Origin: Caballeronia turbans
GTDB taxonomy: Bacteria; Pseudomonadota; Gammaproteobacteria; Burkholderiales; Burkholderiaceae
Assembly: GCA_001544655.2 (NCBI GenBank)
Contig: FCOD02000019.1
Location: 1-64,000 of the forward strand
Direction: 5' to 3'
Length of the DNA: 64,000 bases
The position numbers were made by a program, and so were the translations under genes. Each line of letters opens with the position of its first letter. Positions within the stretch are counted from its first letter, which is position 1. This document shows positions 9,276 through 18,481 of this stretch, piece by piece. The notes under the pieces were generated by a model. That model saw nothing but the letters and a program-made list of their open reading frames with translations, was not told where the DNA came from and did no database searches.

Positions 9276-9329
9276 ATGCAGATTGAATCGTCGGAAACGA
9301 AAACCATTTTCACGGGAGGCAGGGCATGA
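9276..9329 (+). CDS. Possible 17-codon leader ORF before cytochrome b561
   Basis: ATG 9276 follows AGGCGAG and opens a 17-residue reading frame whose TGA overlaps the ATG of the cytochrome b561 gene (ATGA at 9326). The peptide has Glu residues but no Glu-x3-Tyr pair, so it is not a recognisable PqqA. It may be a coupling leader or chance. It is listed because the start, ribosome site and overlap fit the operon's style; there is no family support. Confidence 0.25.
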   Translation: MQIESSETKTIFTGGRA

Positions 9330-9898
9330 GCACCGCGCGGACAACCGCGACCTCGCGCGACGGCAGCATCGATGCCGCTGGCGAGCGTTACGCGCGCCCG
9401 ATGATCGCATTGCACTGGCTCATGGCGATTGCGATCATCGCGATGCTGTGCATCGGCTTCTATATGGTCGGTCTGCCGCGCGGGCTGCCGTTCAAGTCGG
9501 ACCTCATAAACTTCCACAAGTCGCTTGGAATCACCGCTTTCCTGCTGGTGCTGATCCGCATCCTGGTACGCCTGGCTTATGGCCGGCCGCCTCTGCCGCC
9601 GATGCGAACGTGGCAACGCGCCGCCGCGAGCATTACGCAGGCTCTTTTATATGCAGGCATGGTGGCGATGCCGCTCACCGGATATCTCGGCTCGTCGTTC
9701 AACAAGTTCGGCACGAAGCTCTGGGGCATTGCGCTGCCGCAATGGGGCTGGGACGACAAGCACCTTCGGGAGATTTTTTTCGGCATCCACGGATATCTCG
9801 CGTGGATCATGGCCGCGCTGGTCATCCTGCATTTTCTCGGCGCGATGAAGCATCAACTGATCGACCGCGACGGTCTCTTGCGGAGGATGTTGCCTTGA
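9326..9898 (+). CDS. Cytochrome b561-family membrane protein
   Basis: A 190-residue protein with four predicted membrane helices and the histidines expected to bind two b-type haems: ALHW in helix 1, NFHKSLG in helix 2, GIHGYLAW and the LHFLGAMKH segment late in the chain. Such proteins pass electrons between quinone and periplasmic or membrane partners. Its place between fhcC and pqqB suggests a role in electron transfer from a PQQ dehydrogenase, which is inference. ATG 9326 follows GGGAGGCAGGGC. Its stop TGA overlaps the TTG start proposed for pqqB. Confidence 0.88.
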   Translation: MSTARTTATSRDGSIDAAGERYARPMIALHWLMAIAIIAMLCIGFYMVGLPRGLPFKSDLINFHKSLGITAFLLVLIRILVRLAYGRPPLPPMRTWQRAAASITQALLYAGMVAMPLTGYLGSSFNKFGTKLWGIALPQWGWDDKHLREIFFGIHGYLAWIMAALVILHFLGAMKHQLIDRDGLLRRMLP

Positions 9899-10815
9899 AA
9901 ATACGCGTGCTCGGTTCATCGGCGGGCGGCGGCTTTCCGCAATGGAACTGCAACTGCCGCAATTGCGACGGCGTGCGGCGCGGGACGATCGCGGCGCGCG
10001 CGCGCACGCAGTCGTCCATTGCCGTCACCGATAACGGCGAGGACTGGCTGCTCGTCAACGCATCGCCGGATATCCTGGCGCAGATCGCGGCGAATCCCGA
10101 ACTGCAGCCCGCGCGCCGTGTGCGCGATACCGGCATCGCGGCCGTCGTCACGATGGATGCGCAGATCGATCACGTCACGGGCCTGCTGATGCTGCGCGAG
10201 CGCGGCGCGCCCTTGCCGCTTTATACGACCGACGCCGTGTGGCAAGACCTCTCGACGGGCTTTCCGGTCACGTCGATTCTGTCGCATTACTGCGGTGTGG
10301 AGCACAGGCGCATCGCGCTCGATGGCGCATCGTTCTCCGTACCCGAACTGCCGCGCGTCGCCATCGACGCGTTGCCTTTGTCGAGCAAGGCGCCGCCTTA
10401 TTCGCCGCATCGCGATGCGCCGGAAACGGGCGATAACATCGGCCTCATGTTCACGAATACGGCCACAGGCAGGCGCGCGTTCTATGCACCGGGTCTCGGC
10501 GCACTGGAACCGCACGTGCTCGATGCGATGCGCGAAGCGGACCTGCTGCTCGTCGACGGCACCGTGTGGACCGACGACGAAATGATCGCGCTGAAGCTCA
10601 CGAAGAAGACCGGCAGGGACATGGGCCATCTCGCGCAGAGCGGCGCGGGCGGCATGATCGAAGTGCTGGATTCGATCGATCGCGCGGACGTCCGCAAGGT
10701 GCTGATCCACATCAACAACACGAACCCTATCCTCGTCGAGGATGGACCCGAACGACGCATTCTGTCGGAGCACGGCATCGAAGTCGCGCACGACGGCATG
10801 AGCTTCGAGCTATGA
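9895..10815 (+). CDS. pqqB: Pyrroloquinoline quinone biosynthesis protein PqqB
   Basis: A 306-residue metallo-beta-lactamase-fold protein. The N terminus [20 protein letters not shown] is the PqqB signature, including the cysteine cluster NCNCRNC (about residues 18-24) seen in the zinc site. The metal-site region [10 protein letters not shown] follows near residue 90. PqqB is thought to act in hydroxylation of the precursor. No ATG is available at the N terminus; TTG 9895 overlaps the stop of cytochrome b561 and gives the family length. Its stop overlaps the pqqC start (ATGA at 10812). Confidence 0.93.
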   Translation: MKIRVLGSSAGGGFPQWNCNCRNCDGVRRGTIAARARTQSSIAVTDNGEDWLLVNASPDILAQIAANPELQPARRVRDTGIAAVVTMDAQIDHVTGLLMLRERGAPLPLYTTDAVWQDLSTGFPVTSILSHYCGVEHRRIALDGASFSVPELPRVAIDALPLSSKAPPYSPHRDAPETGDNIGLMFTNTATGRRAFYAPGLGALEPHVLDAMREADLLLVDGTVWTDDEMIALKLTKKTGRDMGHLAQSGAGGMIEVLDSIDRADVRKVLIHINNTNPILVEDGPERRILSEHGIEVAHDGMSFEL

Positions 10816-11591
10816 CACTCGCACTGGATACTGGAGACCGCCCGATGTTCGATCCGATGCTCAACCCGACCACAGGCCCGATCTTCACCGCGGTGAAGGA
10901 CGACGGGCCCGCGTGGACGCGCGAGGAATTCGAAGCGCAGTTGCGCGCGAAGGGCACGGCGTATCACATTCATCATCCATTCAACGTGACGATGAATAGC
11001 GGCGGCTCTTCGAAGGAACAGATTCGCGGCTGGGTCGCGAACCGCTTCTACTACCAGATCAACATTCCGCTGAAGGATGCGGCGGTGATGTCGAATTGTC
11101 CCGATCGCGAAACGCGCCGACGCTGGGTGTTGCGCATTCTCGATCACGACGGCTACGGCGATCAGCCGGGCGGCATCGAGGCATGGGCGCGTCTCGGCGA
11201 CGCAGTGGGCCTGTCCCGCGACGATCTATGGTCGCTGAAGCTCGTGACGCCGGGCGTGCGCTTCGCCGTCGATGCGTACGTGAACTTCGCGCGGCGCGCG
11301 CCGTGGCAGGAATCGGTGTGCTCGTCGCTCACCGAGATGTTCGCGCCGCAGATTCACAAGGATCGTCTCGCGACGTGGCCCGAGCATTACAAGTGGATCG
11401 AGCCGGAAGGGCTTTTGTATTTCCGCTCGCGCGTGTCGCTTGCCCAGCGCGACGTCGAGCACGGTCTCGAAGTGACGCTCGCGCATTTCACGACGCGTCA
11501 GGCGCAGCAACGCGCGCTCGATATCCTGCAATTCAAGCTCGACATTCTCTGGACCATGCTCGATTCGATCGAAAAGGCTTTCCCGCAATGA
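10812..11591 (+). CDS. pqqC: Pyrroloquinoline-quinone synthase PqqC
   Basis: A 259-residue all-helical protein of the PqqC/TenA-like fold that carries out the last ring closure and oxidation to PQQ. Recognisable stretches are YHIHHPFNV (about residue 53), [13 protein letters not shown] (about 75) and the helix near [11 protein letters not shown] 10812 overlaps the pqqB stop; ATG 10845 (MFDPM) is an alternative start eleven codons on. It ends in ATGA with pqqD. Confidence 0.95.
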   Translation: MTLALDTGDRPMFDPMLNPTTGPIFTAVKDDGPAWTREEFEAQLRAKGTAYHIHHPFNVTMNSGGSSKEQIRGWVANRFYYQINIPLKDAAVMSNCPDRETRRRWVLRILDHDGYGDQPGGIEAWARLGDAVGLSRDDLWSLKLVTPGVRFAVDAYVNFARRAPWQESVCSSLTEMFAPQIHKDRLATWPEHYKWIEPEGLLYFRSRVSLAQRDVEHGLEVTLAHFTTRQAQQRALDILQFKLDILWTMLDSIEKAFPQ

Positions 11592-11896
11592 GCGACATCA
11601 ATCCGACGCAACGCAAGCAAGAAGCCGTCGAAGCGCCCGACGATTCGTTGCATCCGAAGCTAAAACGCCTCTTTCGACTGCAATGGGAGCCGGCGCAGGA
11701 TGCGCATGTGCTGCTTTATCCCGAAGGCATGGTGAAGCTCAATCAAAGCGCCGCGCAGATTCTTCTGCGTTGCGACGGCACGCGCGATATCCCCGCGCTC
11801 GTCGCGGATCTGGAACAGGCGTTCAACGCGTCCGGCCTCGGCGACGACGTGCGCGCGTTCATCGCCGGGGCGCGTGCGCGCGGCTGGCTGGAGTAG
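11588..11896 (+). CDS. pqqD: PQQ biosynthesis peptide chaperone PqqD
   Basis: A 102-residue protein. PqqD binds the PqqA peptide and presents it to PqqE. The body (about residues 25-102) has the PqqD pattern: [24 protein letters not shown], and a final ARGWLE. The N-terminal 20 residues are a charged, probably disordered extension. The start overlaps the pqqC stop by four bases, and pqqE begins four bases after the stop. Confidence 0.93.
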   Translation: MSDINPTQRKQEAVEAPDDSLHPKLKRLFRLQWEPAQDAHVLLYPEGMVKLNQSAAQILLRCDGTRDIPALVADLEQAFNASGLGDDVRAFIAGARARGWLE

Positions 11897-11900
11897 CGTC

Positions 11901-13097
11901 ATGACCGACTTGTCCGAACCGATCGCGAAACCCGAGCACGAAGGCGCGCCGATTGCGCCGCCGCTGTGGCTGCTCGCGGAGCTGACGTATCGCTGTCCGC
12001 TCCATTGCGTGTTCTGCTACAACCCCGTGAATTACGCCGACCATACGCGCGAGCTCGATACCGCTCAATGGATCGACGTATTGCGTCAGGCGCGCGCGTT
12101 GGGCGCGGCGCAACTCGGCTTCTCCGGCGGCGAGCCGCTCTTGCGCGACGATCTCGAAACGCTCGTCGGTGAAGCACGCAAGCTGGGTTTCTATACGAAT
12201 CTCATCACGTCGGGCATTGGCCTGACGGAGAAGCGCATCAGCGCGCTGCAGGAAGCCGGGCTCGATCACATCCAGCTTTCGTTTCAGGATTCATCGCAGG
12301 AACTCAACGACTTTCTCTCCAGCACGAAGACCTTCGACTACAAGAAGCGCGTCGCGACGCTCATCAAGGCGTATGGCTTTCCGATGGTGCTCAACTGCGT
12401 GCTGCATCGTTATAACCTGCCGCATATCGGACGCATCATCGACATGGCGCTCGCGATGGGCGCCGAATATCTCGAGCTCGCGAACACGCAGTACTACGGC
12501 TGGGCGCATGCGAACCGCGCGCAGCTCATGCCGACGAAAGAGCAACTCGACGAAGCGGAGGCCGTGGTCGAGCGCTATCGCAAGGAGATCGGCGACAGGT
12601 GCAAGATCTTTTTCGTCGTGCCCGATTACTACGAACGCCGGCCCAAGCGCTGCATGAACGGCTGGGGCTCGGTGTTTCTCGGCATCGCGCCCGATGGCGC
12701 CGCGCTGCCGTGCCACACCGCGCGCTCGCTGCCGGGCCTCACGTTTCCGAACGTCACCGAGATGCCGCTCAAGGACATCTGGTACGAGAGCGATGCGTTC
12801 AATCGCTTTCGCGGCTTCGGCTGGATGAAGGAGCCGTGCCGCAGTTGCGACGAGAAAGCCATCGACATGGGTGGCTGCCGCTGTCAGGCGTATCTGTTGA
12901 CGCAGGACCCCGCGAATGCGGACCCGGTGTGCGACAAGTCCCCGCATCACGAGCGCGTGATCGAAGTGGTGCGCGCGGCATCGGCGAGGCAGGAACCGCA
13001 GGAGCAACCCATCGTCTTTCGCAACGATGCGAACTCGAAACGCATCGCGGCGCTTGCTCGCGATAATGGTTCAGAAGAAGGAGAAGACAAGCCATGA
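11901..13097 (+). CDS. pqqE: PqqA peptide cyclase, radical SAM enzyme PqqE
   Basis: A 398-residue radical SAM protein. The SAM cluster motif CPLHCVFC is at residues 32-39 (C32, C36, C39), GGEPLL follows near residue 80, and the C-terminal SPASM region has the cysteines RRPKRCMNGWG, LPCHTA and CRSC...CRCQ for auxiliary Fe-S clusters. PqqE cross-links Glu and Tyr of PqqA. ATG 11901 is chosen; an upstream GTG at 11874 lies within pqqD. Its stop overlaps the next gene's ATG (13094), so a response regulator is translationally coupled to PQQ synthesis. Confidence 0.95.
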   Translation: MTDLSEPIAKPEHEGAPIAPPLWLLAELTYRCPLHCVFCYNPVNYADHTRELDTAQWIDVLRQARALGAAQLGFSGGEPLLRDDLETLVGEARKLGFYTNLITSGIGLTEKRISALQEAGLDHIQLSFQDSSQELNDFLSSTKTFDYKKRVATLIKAYGFPMVLNCVLHRYNLPHIGRIIDMALAMGAEYLELANTQYYGWAHANRAQLMPTKEQLDEAEAVVERYRKEIGDRCKIFFVVPDYYERRPKRCMNGWGSVFLGIAPDGAALPCHTARSLPGLTFPNVTEMPLKDIWYESDAFNRFRGFGWMKEPCRSCDEKAIDMGGCRCQAYLLTQDPANADPVCDKSPHHERVIEVVRAASARQEPQEQPIVFRNDANSKRIAALARDNGSEEGEDKP

Positions 13098-13795
13098 TTG
13101 CCGACATCTCCGTGCTGCTCGTGGACGATCACGCCGTCGTGCGTGAAGGCTACAAGCGTCTGCTCGAACTGAGTCCCGACGTGAGCGTCGCGGGCGAAGC
13201 GGCGGATGCGGCCGAGGCTTACCAGAAGTTTTGCGCGTTGCAGCCGGATGTCGTGGTGATGGATCTCGCGCTGCCCGGCGCGAGCGGCATCGAGGCGATG
13301 CGGCGCATGCTGGCGCGCGAGCCGCATGCGCATGTGCTGATCTTCAGCGTGCATGAGGAAGCGATCTTCGTGCGGCGCGCGCTCGATGCCGGAGCGCGCG
13401 GCTATGTCACGAAGGCGAGCGCCCCTGACGTGCTCGTCGAAGCGGTGCGATCCGTCGCGCGCCGCGCGTGCTATCTGAGTCCGGATATTTCGCAGGCGCT
13501 GGCCTTGCGCGCGACGATTCAGGAAGGCCCCCCGGGACGGCAGTTATCCGCGCGCGAGTTCGAAGTGCTGCGTCTGCTCGTGCAGGGTTATACGCTGCCG
13601 AGCATCGCGGAGAAGCTGGGCCTGAGTCAGAAGACGGTCGCGAATCATCAATCGGTGATCCGCCAAAAGTTCGGCGCGGACAACGGCGTGCAACTTGCGC
13701 AGATCGCGAATCGCCTGGGCCTTCACTTCGCCGATTTCGCTTCGTCCGCCGCTGCGTCGTTCGGCCCCGAAGTCGGCAACGGCAGTCCTGCCTGA
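13094..13795 (+). CDS. LuxR/NarL-family response regulator coupled to the pqq operon
   Basis: A 233-residue regulator: receiver domain (about 1-120, acidic pair D11-D12, phosphorylation site D57 in VVMDLALPG, conserved K near residue 103) and a LuxR-type helix-turn-helix (about 150-210, REFEVLRLLVQGYTLPSIAE). Its ATG overlaps the pqqE stop. Its last 73 bases overlap the end of a convergent histidine kinase gene, the obvious partner. Related systems control PQQ-dependent alcohol oxidation in other proteobacteria; the target here is inferred. Confidence 0.92.
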   Translation: MIADISVLLVDDHAVVREGYKRLLELSPDVSVAGEAADAAEAYQKFCALQPDVVVMDLALPGASGIEAMRRMLAREPHAHVLIFSVHEEAIFVRRALDAGARGYVTKASAPDVLVEAVRSVARRACYLSPDISQALALRATIQEGPPGRQLSAREFEVLRLLVQGYTLPSIAEKLGLSQKTVANHQSVIRQKFGADNGVQLAQIANRLGLHFADFASSAAASFGPEVGNGSPA

Positions 13796-14757
13796 GCCGG
13801 CACGCGCGCGCAAAAAAGGAAGCCGCCGCCCGGCTCGCTCGCGATCTGAAGCGTCCCGCCGAGCGCTTCGACACGCTCGCGCATGCCGATCAGACCGAGC
13901 CCGTTGCGCGGCTTCGCGAGATCAACGCCCGGCCCGTCGTCGGCCATCGTCACGACGATTTCCTGCGGCGCGCGCGCCAGATAAATCTCCACGCGTGAGC
14001 GCCGCGCGAACTTCGACACGTTCGTAAGCCCTTCCTGCACGAGCCGGTACAGCGTGATGTTGAGCGCATCGCTCAGATTGTCGAAGTCGCCTTCGACGGC
14101 GAGCGTAAATGTCGCATCGGGCAAGCGCTCGCGCCAGCCATCGACGCAATGTTCGAGCGCGGTCGGCAAACCGAATTCATCGAGCCCGATGGGACGCAGC
14201 CTGCGAATCATCCCGCCGATCTCGCGATACACGTGCGTCGCGCTGTGCATCAGCGACAGCGACAGCCGATGCACCTCCGCCTCGCGCCCCGCCGACAGGT
14301 CGCGGATACGCCCGGCATCGAGCGACATGGCGTTGAGATACTGGCCGAGCTCGTCGTGCAATTCGCGCGCGAGATGGCGACGCTCGGTTTCCTGTGCCGC
14401 GATCGCCTGACTCGCGAGCCGCCGGTTCTCCGCGAGCAGATGCTCGGCCTCTTCTTCCAGCACGCGTCGCCGGCGCACTTCCGACTGCGCCTCGCGATAG
14501 CGGCGCCACGCGAACCACGCGAAGCCGATCGCGAGCACGACGAGCGTCGGCGGCAATTCGTCGAGCTGGAAGCGCTCGGCGCTGCGCGTCAGGCGAAACG
14601 CGTACTCGCTGAAGTCAAAGCGTGCGAAGAGCGCGGCGGCGACGAGCGTGATCGCGATCACGCAGGCCAGATCGCGCCATGCCGGCGAGCGCGGCGCGCG
14701 ACGGTCGGCGTCTTTCGCGAGAGAGGGCAAGGATTCGGATGGCATCACGGAATGCAT
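13723..14757 (-). CDS. NarX-type sensor histidine kinase
   Basis: A 344-residue kinase (340 if ATG 14745 is used instead of ATG 14757). Two membrane helices lie near residues 25-45 and 68-88, followed by a coiled coil, a HisKA_3 phosphoacceptor helix with ARELHDELGQ, and a HATPase domain with DDGPGVD and NGLGLIGMRER. The short loop between the two helices leaves little periplasmic sensor, so it may sense within the membrane or through a partner. It is convergent with and overlaps by 73 bases the response regulator gene. Confidence 0.9.
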   Translation of the reverse strand: MHSVMPSESLPSLAKDADRRAPRSPAWRDLACVIAITLVAAALFARFDFSEYAFRLTRSAERFQLDELPPTLVVLAIGFAWFAWRRYREAQSEVRRRRVLEEEAEHLLAENRRLASQAIAAQETERRHLARELHDELGQYLNAMSLDAGRIRDLSAGREAEVHRLSLSLMHSATHVYREIGGMIRRLRPIGLDEFGLPTALEHCVDGWRERLPDATFTLAVEGDFDNLSDALNITLYRLVQEGLTNVSKFARRSRVEIYLARAPQEIVVTMADDGPGVDLAKPRNGLGLIGMRERVEALGGTLQIASEPGGGFLFCARVPAQAGLPLPTSGPNDAAADEAKSAK

Positions 14758-14790
14758 TCTACGCACGGCGTCATCGCGCGGTGCGGTAGC

Positions 14791-14815
14791 GGGAACGCAT
14801 TTGGGAACGCTTCCC
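14791..14815. promoter_or_regulatory. Candidate operator between kinase and TonB receptor genes
   Basis: In the 163-bp divergent intergenic region, GGGAACGC occurs twice as a direct repeat (14791-14798 and 14803-14810); the second copy extends into the palindrome GGGAACGCTTCCC (14803-14815). Position and symmetry fit a regulator site for the receptor or kinase gene. No binding protein is shown by the sequence. Confidence 0.3.
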
Positions 14816-14920
14816 TGCGCGATCGGGAAAACCTCCCGGTCCATCCGTTCATTCTTATGCGACGCTTTCATTGAGAGAACAATCCCGACGCGTGGATCGA
14901 ACGATAAGAGGAGACGACCG

Positions 14921-17266
14921 ATGAGGAGCATGCCGCGCCTGCCCGCGCCCGCGCATCCGTTCAAACCCCGAGCAGGGCTGCGGCTCATCTTCGGCGGCGC
15001 GTTCGCGAGCATCACCGTGGCTGCGTGGGCGCAAACGCCTCCATCGACCAATGCGGCCGAAGCGCCGCCCGCTGCCTCGGCAGCGCAGGCGCAAACGCCG
15101 CCGGACACGGAGTTGCCCACGATCGTCGTGGTCGGCACCACGCCGCTCGTCGGCGTCGGCACACCGCTCGAAAAGGTGCCCGCGAACGTGCAGACCATCA
15201 AGGGCTCGGAGATCGAGGCGCAGCATACGCCCACGATCGCCAACTACCTGGAAAAGAACGTCGTCAGCGTCGATACCAACGATGCCCAGGGCAATCCGTG
15301 GCAGACCGACATCAACTATCGCGGCTTTACCGCTTCGCCGCTGCTCGGCACGCCGCAAGGGCTGTCGGTGTTCATGGACGGCGTGCGCATCAACGAGCCC
15401 TTCGGCGATGTCGTCAACTGGGACCTGATTCCGCAGGCCGCGATCCAGACGATGCAGATCATCCCCGGCTCGAACCCGACCTTCGGCCTGAACACGCTCG
15501 GCGGCGCGGTCGCCGTAACCACCAAGAACGGCCGCAGCAATCCCGGCGGCAATGTGGATGTCGGCTTCGGCTCGTTCGGGCGCAAGTATGCGCAAATCGA
15601 GCAAGGCGGCTTGATCGGCGATCATCTGGATTACTACTTCACCGCCAACATCACGAACGACAACGGCTGGGCCGATCACAACGCGAGCAAGTTGCGACAG
15701 GCGTTCGGCAAGATCCGCTATACCGATGCCGATACGACGATCTCCGTATCGATGGGCGGCGCGGACAACACGCTGAACGGCTCGCAGACGATCCCGCGCT
15801 CGTTCATGGACAACTTCCGTCAGGCCTACACGTTCCCCGATACGAACGAGAACCAGGTCGGCTATCTGACGATCAACGCGGAGCACTACATCACGCCGAA
15901 CGTGCAGTTGAGCGGCAACGTGTATTACCGCCACTATCGCAACAAGAACGTGAGTTCCAACGTGAACGAAGATTTCGATCCGAACGGCGACGATGCCGAC
16001 GAACTCACGCAAGCCTTCAACGATCAGTCGGTCATCGTGACGGACAGCTACGGCGCGAGTCTGCAACTCACGCTGCTCAACAGGCTGTTCGGCCATGACA
16101 ATCAGCTGATCATCGGCGCGGCGGGCGACTTCGCGAATTCGCATTTCAATCAAGCCGAGCAGCCGGCCGTCTTCGAGGACAACCGCGCGACCATCGGCAC
16201 CGGTCCTTTCGCGCCGACCACGGACGCGAAGACGCACAATGCGAATCTGGGCATCTACTTCGAAAACACGTTCTCCTTCAACGAGCAATGGTCGATGACG
16301 CTAGCAGGCCGCTACAACTGGGCGAAGGCGACCATCGGCGATGAAAGCGGCGTGCAGCCGCTGCTCGACGGGAATCACACGTTCTCGCGCTTCAATCCGG
16401 CCATCGGCTTCAACTGGAATCCGACGCCTTACTTCACGGCGTACGCGACGTATAACGAAGGCATGCGCTCGCCGACCGCCATCGAGCTCGCGTGCGCGGA
16501 CCCGGCCGCGCCCTGCTCGCTGCCCAACGACTTCATCGCGGACCCGGATCTGAAGCCCGTGATCTCGAAGACATTCGAAATCGGCGCGCGCGGGCGCATC
16601 GGCAACCATACGACGTGGAGCGCGGCGGCCTACAGCACGACGCTTACCGACGATATCCAGTTCGTCAGCAGTCAGGGCGCGGCGAGCACGCTCGGGTATT
16701 TCCAGAACGTCGGCAAGACGCGGCGGCAAGGCTTCGAACTCGCGGGCCGCACGCAATGGGGGCCGCTGGGCGTCGCGGCGAGCTATAGCTATGTGAACGC
16801 GACGTATCGCTCGACGTGGAGCGAAAGCAGCGCAAGCAATTCGAGCGCCGACGACGGCAACATCACCGTGCATTCGGGCGACCGCATTCCGGGCATTCCG
16901 GCGAACACGGTGAAGATGCGCCTCGACTACAACCCGATTTCGCGCTGGAACATCGGCGCGAATCTTACGTATCGCAGCAGCATCTTCGCGCGGGGCGACG
17001 AGAACAATCAGGACGTGAACGGCAGCGTCGCGGGTTATTTCCTGATCGACCTCGACACGACCTACAACGTGACCAAGCAACTGCAGGTCTATGCGACGGT
17101 GAAGAACCTGTTGAACAAGCGCTATGCGAACTTCGCGATTCTCGGCGAGAACTTCTTCAACGGGCCGAACCATACGTTCAACGGCGGCGACACCGTCAAC
17201 GAGCAGTTCCTCGGCGTGGGTGCGCCGCGCGGCGTGTGGGTGGGGATGCGGTATGCGTGGAAGTGA
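14921..17266 (+). CDS. TonB-dependent outer-membrane receptor
   Basis: A 781-residue protein with an N-terminal export signal (hydrophobic stretch about 22-37, AWAQ cleavage-like site), a TonB-box-like segment PTIVVVGTTP (about 67-76), a plug domain (about 85-200, with SVFMDGVRINEPFGDV and NTLGGAVAVTTK) and a 22-strand-type barrel ending in an aromatic-rich strand with final WK. Start at ATG 14921 follows AAGAGGAGA. The substrate is not shown. The pqq/C1 setting makes a metal chelate (including a lanthanide chelate) or PQQ plausible, but this is inference from position only. Confidence 0.88.
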   Translation: MRSMPRLPAPAHPFKPRAGLRLIFGGAFASITVAAWAQTPPSTNAAEAPPAASAAQAQTPPDTELPTIVVVGTTPLVGVGTPLEKVPANVQTIKGSEIEAQHTPTIANYLEKNVVSVDTNDAQGNPWQTDINYRGFTASPLLGTPQGLSVFMDGVRINEPFGDVVNWDLIPQAAIQTMQIIPGSNPTFGLNTLGGAVAVTTKNGRSNPGGNVDVGFGSFGRKYAQIEQGGLIGDHLDYYFTANITNDNGWADHNASKLRQAFGKIRYTDADTTISVSMGGADNTLNGSQTIPRSFMDNFRQAYTFPDTNENQVGYLTINAEHYITPNVQLSGNVYYRHYRNKNVSSNVNEDFDPNGDDADELTQAFNDQSVIVTDSYGASLQLTLLNRLFGHDNQLIIGAAGDFANSHFNQAEQPAVFEDNRATIGTGPFAPTTDAKTHNANLGIYFENTFSFNEQWSMTLAGRYNWAKATIGDESGVQPLLDGNHTFSRFNPAIGFNWNPTPYFTAYATYNEGMRSPTAIELACADPAAPCSLPNDFIADPDLKPVISKTFEIGARGRIGNHTTWSAAAYSTTLTDDIQFVSSQGAASTLGYFQNVGKTRRQGFELAGRTQWGPLGVAASYSYVNATYRSTWSESSASNSSADDGNITVHSGDRIPGIPANTVKMRLDYNPISRWNIGANLTYRSSIFARGDENNQDVNGSVAGYFLIDLDTTYNVTKQLQVYATVKNLLNKRYANFAILGENFFNGPNHTFNGGDTVNEQFLGVGAPRGVWVGMRYAWK

Positions 17267-17287
17267 CGCGGCGCGAATGCGCGCGGC

Positions 17288-18289
17288 CTATTCCTGATAC
17301 GACTTCCACGGAATGCCGCGCGACTCGAGGCCCTCCCAAAGCGCGACGTTGCAGCGATGCAGATCTTCCTCGCTGCGCGGATGCTTTTGATTGCGCAGGT
17401 TCATCCTGTGACCGAGCATGCCGAGAAGCCCGCCTTCGAGTTGCGCCGGGTCCGCACCCCAACGCAGATCGATTTCGGAGAGCGCCACGCCCACGGAGCG
17501 ATGCAATGCAAGCACATCGTCCATGCTCATCTCGATCTCGATCGGATGGGCGTACAGCTTGTTTATGTTGGCGACGTCGTGTCCTGTCATGCGCGGGTAG
17601 AACGCCGGGAGCATGCGCGCGTAGAGCCGGATCTTCGCTTCATACAGCTTCGCGCTATCCAGGTTGAGCGACGTCATGCCGCTATGCACGCGATACAGCG
17701 TGAGCGCTTCCGGCAGATTCGCGAAACGCGCGCCATGAAGCATGCAGTCGAACCAGAAGCCGAGATCGTCGACGATGTCGAGGTTGGGATCGTAGCGGAT
17801 GCCATGCTGCTGCACGAACTCACGCCGGAACATGGTGCTCGGATTGGCCAGGTACGCTCCACCGACCGTAAAGCGCGCCTTGATGTTCGCGTCGTCGAGC
17901 GGAAAGTCGCTCGTGAAATGGTCTTCGTCGAAATGCCGGATTTGCGTGCCGACGACAGTGATATCCGGATGCGCATCGAGAAACACACTCTGCTTTCTCA
18001 ACCGGTCCGGCTCGGCGATGTCGTCGTGATCGATGCGCGCGATGTATTCGCCGCGGCACAGGTTGAACGCCCGATTCGCGTTGGCGGGCCGCCCCTGATT
18101 GTGTTCGAGCGCGAATACGCGGATTCGTGAATCGTTCAGACCGCGCACGAGATCGAGTGTCGCGTCGGTGCTGGCGTCGTCCAGAACGAGAAGCTCGAAG
18201 TCCGCGTCCTGACGCAGCAACGAGTGCAAGGTCTCGACGATGTATTTTTGCGCGTTGTAAGTCGGCACGACTACGGAAATTTTCGGCAT
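17288..18289 (-). CDS. Family 2 glycosyltransferase
   Basis: A 333-residue GT-A protein starting KISVVVPTYNAQKYIVETL, with nucleotide-binding DDAS (about 37), the metal-binding IDHDD (about 87) and an acceptor-site segment VDDLGFWFDC (about 172). It is predicted to transfer a sugar from an NDP-sugar; acceptor unknown. It is convergent with the TonB receptor (21 bases between stops) and is not obviously linked to the C1 genes. Confidence 0.88.
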   Translation of the reverse strand: MPKISVVVPTYNAQKYIVETLHSLLRQDADFELLVLDDASTDATLDLVRGLNDSRIRVFALEHNQGRPANANRAFNLCRGEYIARIDHDDIAEPDRLRKQSVFLDAHPDITVVGTQIRHFDEDHFTSDFPLDDANIKARFTVGGAYLANPSTMFRREFVQQHGIRYDPNLDIVDDLGFWFDCMLHGARFANLPEALTLYRVHSGMTSLNLDSAKLYEAKIRLYARMLPAFYPRMTGHDVANINKLYAHPIEIEMSMDDVLALHRSVGVALSEIDLRWGADPAQLEGGLLGMLGHRMNLRNQKHPRSEEDLHRCNVALWEGLESRGIPWKSYQE

Positions 18290-18435
18290 GGCGTCAGCCT
18301 CTCCGGGCGGATGAAGCCGTGCATTGTCCGCCAGCTGCCCGGGCGAGATGTCATAGAACGTCTTTCCCCGATGCTATCAGGCATCGAAACGGCGAAGCGT
18401 TCTGGCTTGCGCAACGACGGACCGCGCAGAACGAA

Positions 18436-18456
18436 ACGGCCGCGCAAGGCGGCCGT
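18436..18456 (-). terminator. Candidate terminator after beta-propeller gene
   Basis: An 8-bp GC-rich perfect stem (18436-18443 with 18449-18456) and 5-base loop lie about 26 bases past the stop of the minus-strand beta-propeller gene, followed on that strand by TTTCGTT. The T-tract is imperfect. The rest of 18290-18481 shows nothing else. Confidence 0.5.
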
Positions 18457-18481
18457 CTGCCGAACGAGAACAACGTTCCGT

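Noticed and set aside
9263-9325. Search for pqqA between fhcC and cytochrome b561
   Set aside because: No Glu-x3-Tyr containing short frame with start and ribosome site; only the 17-codon ORF listed as a weak feature.
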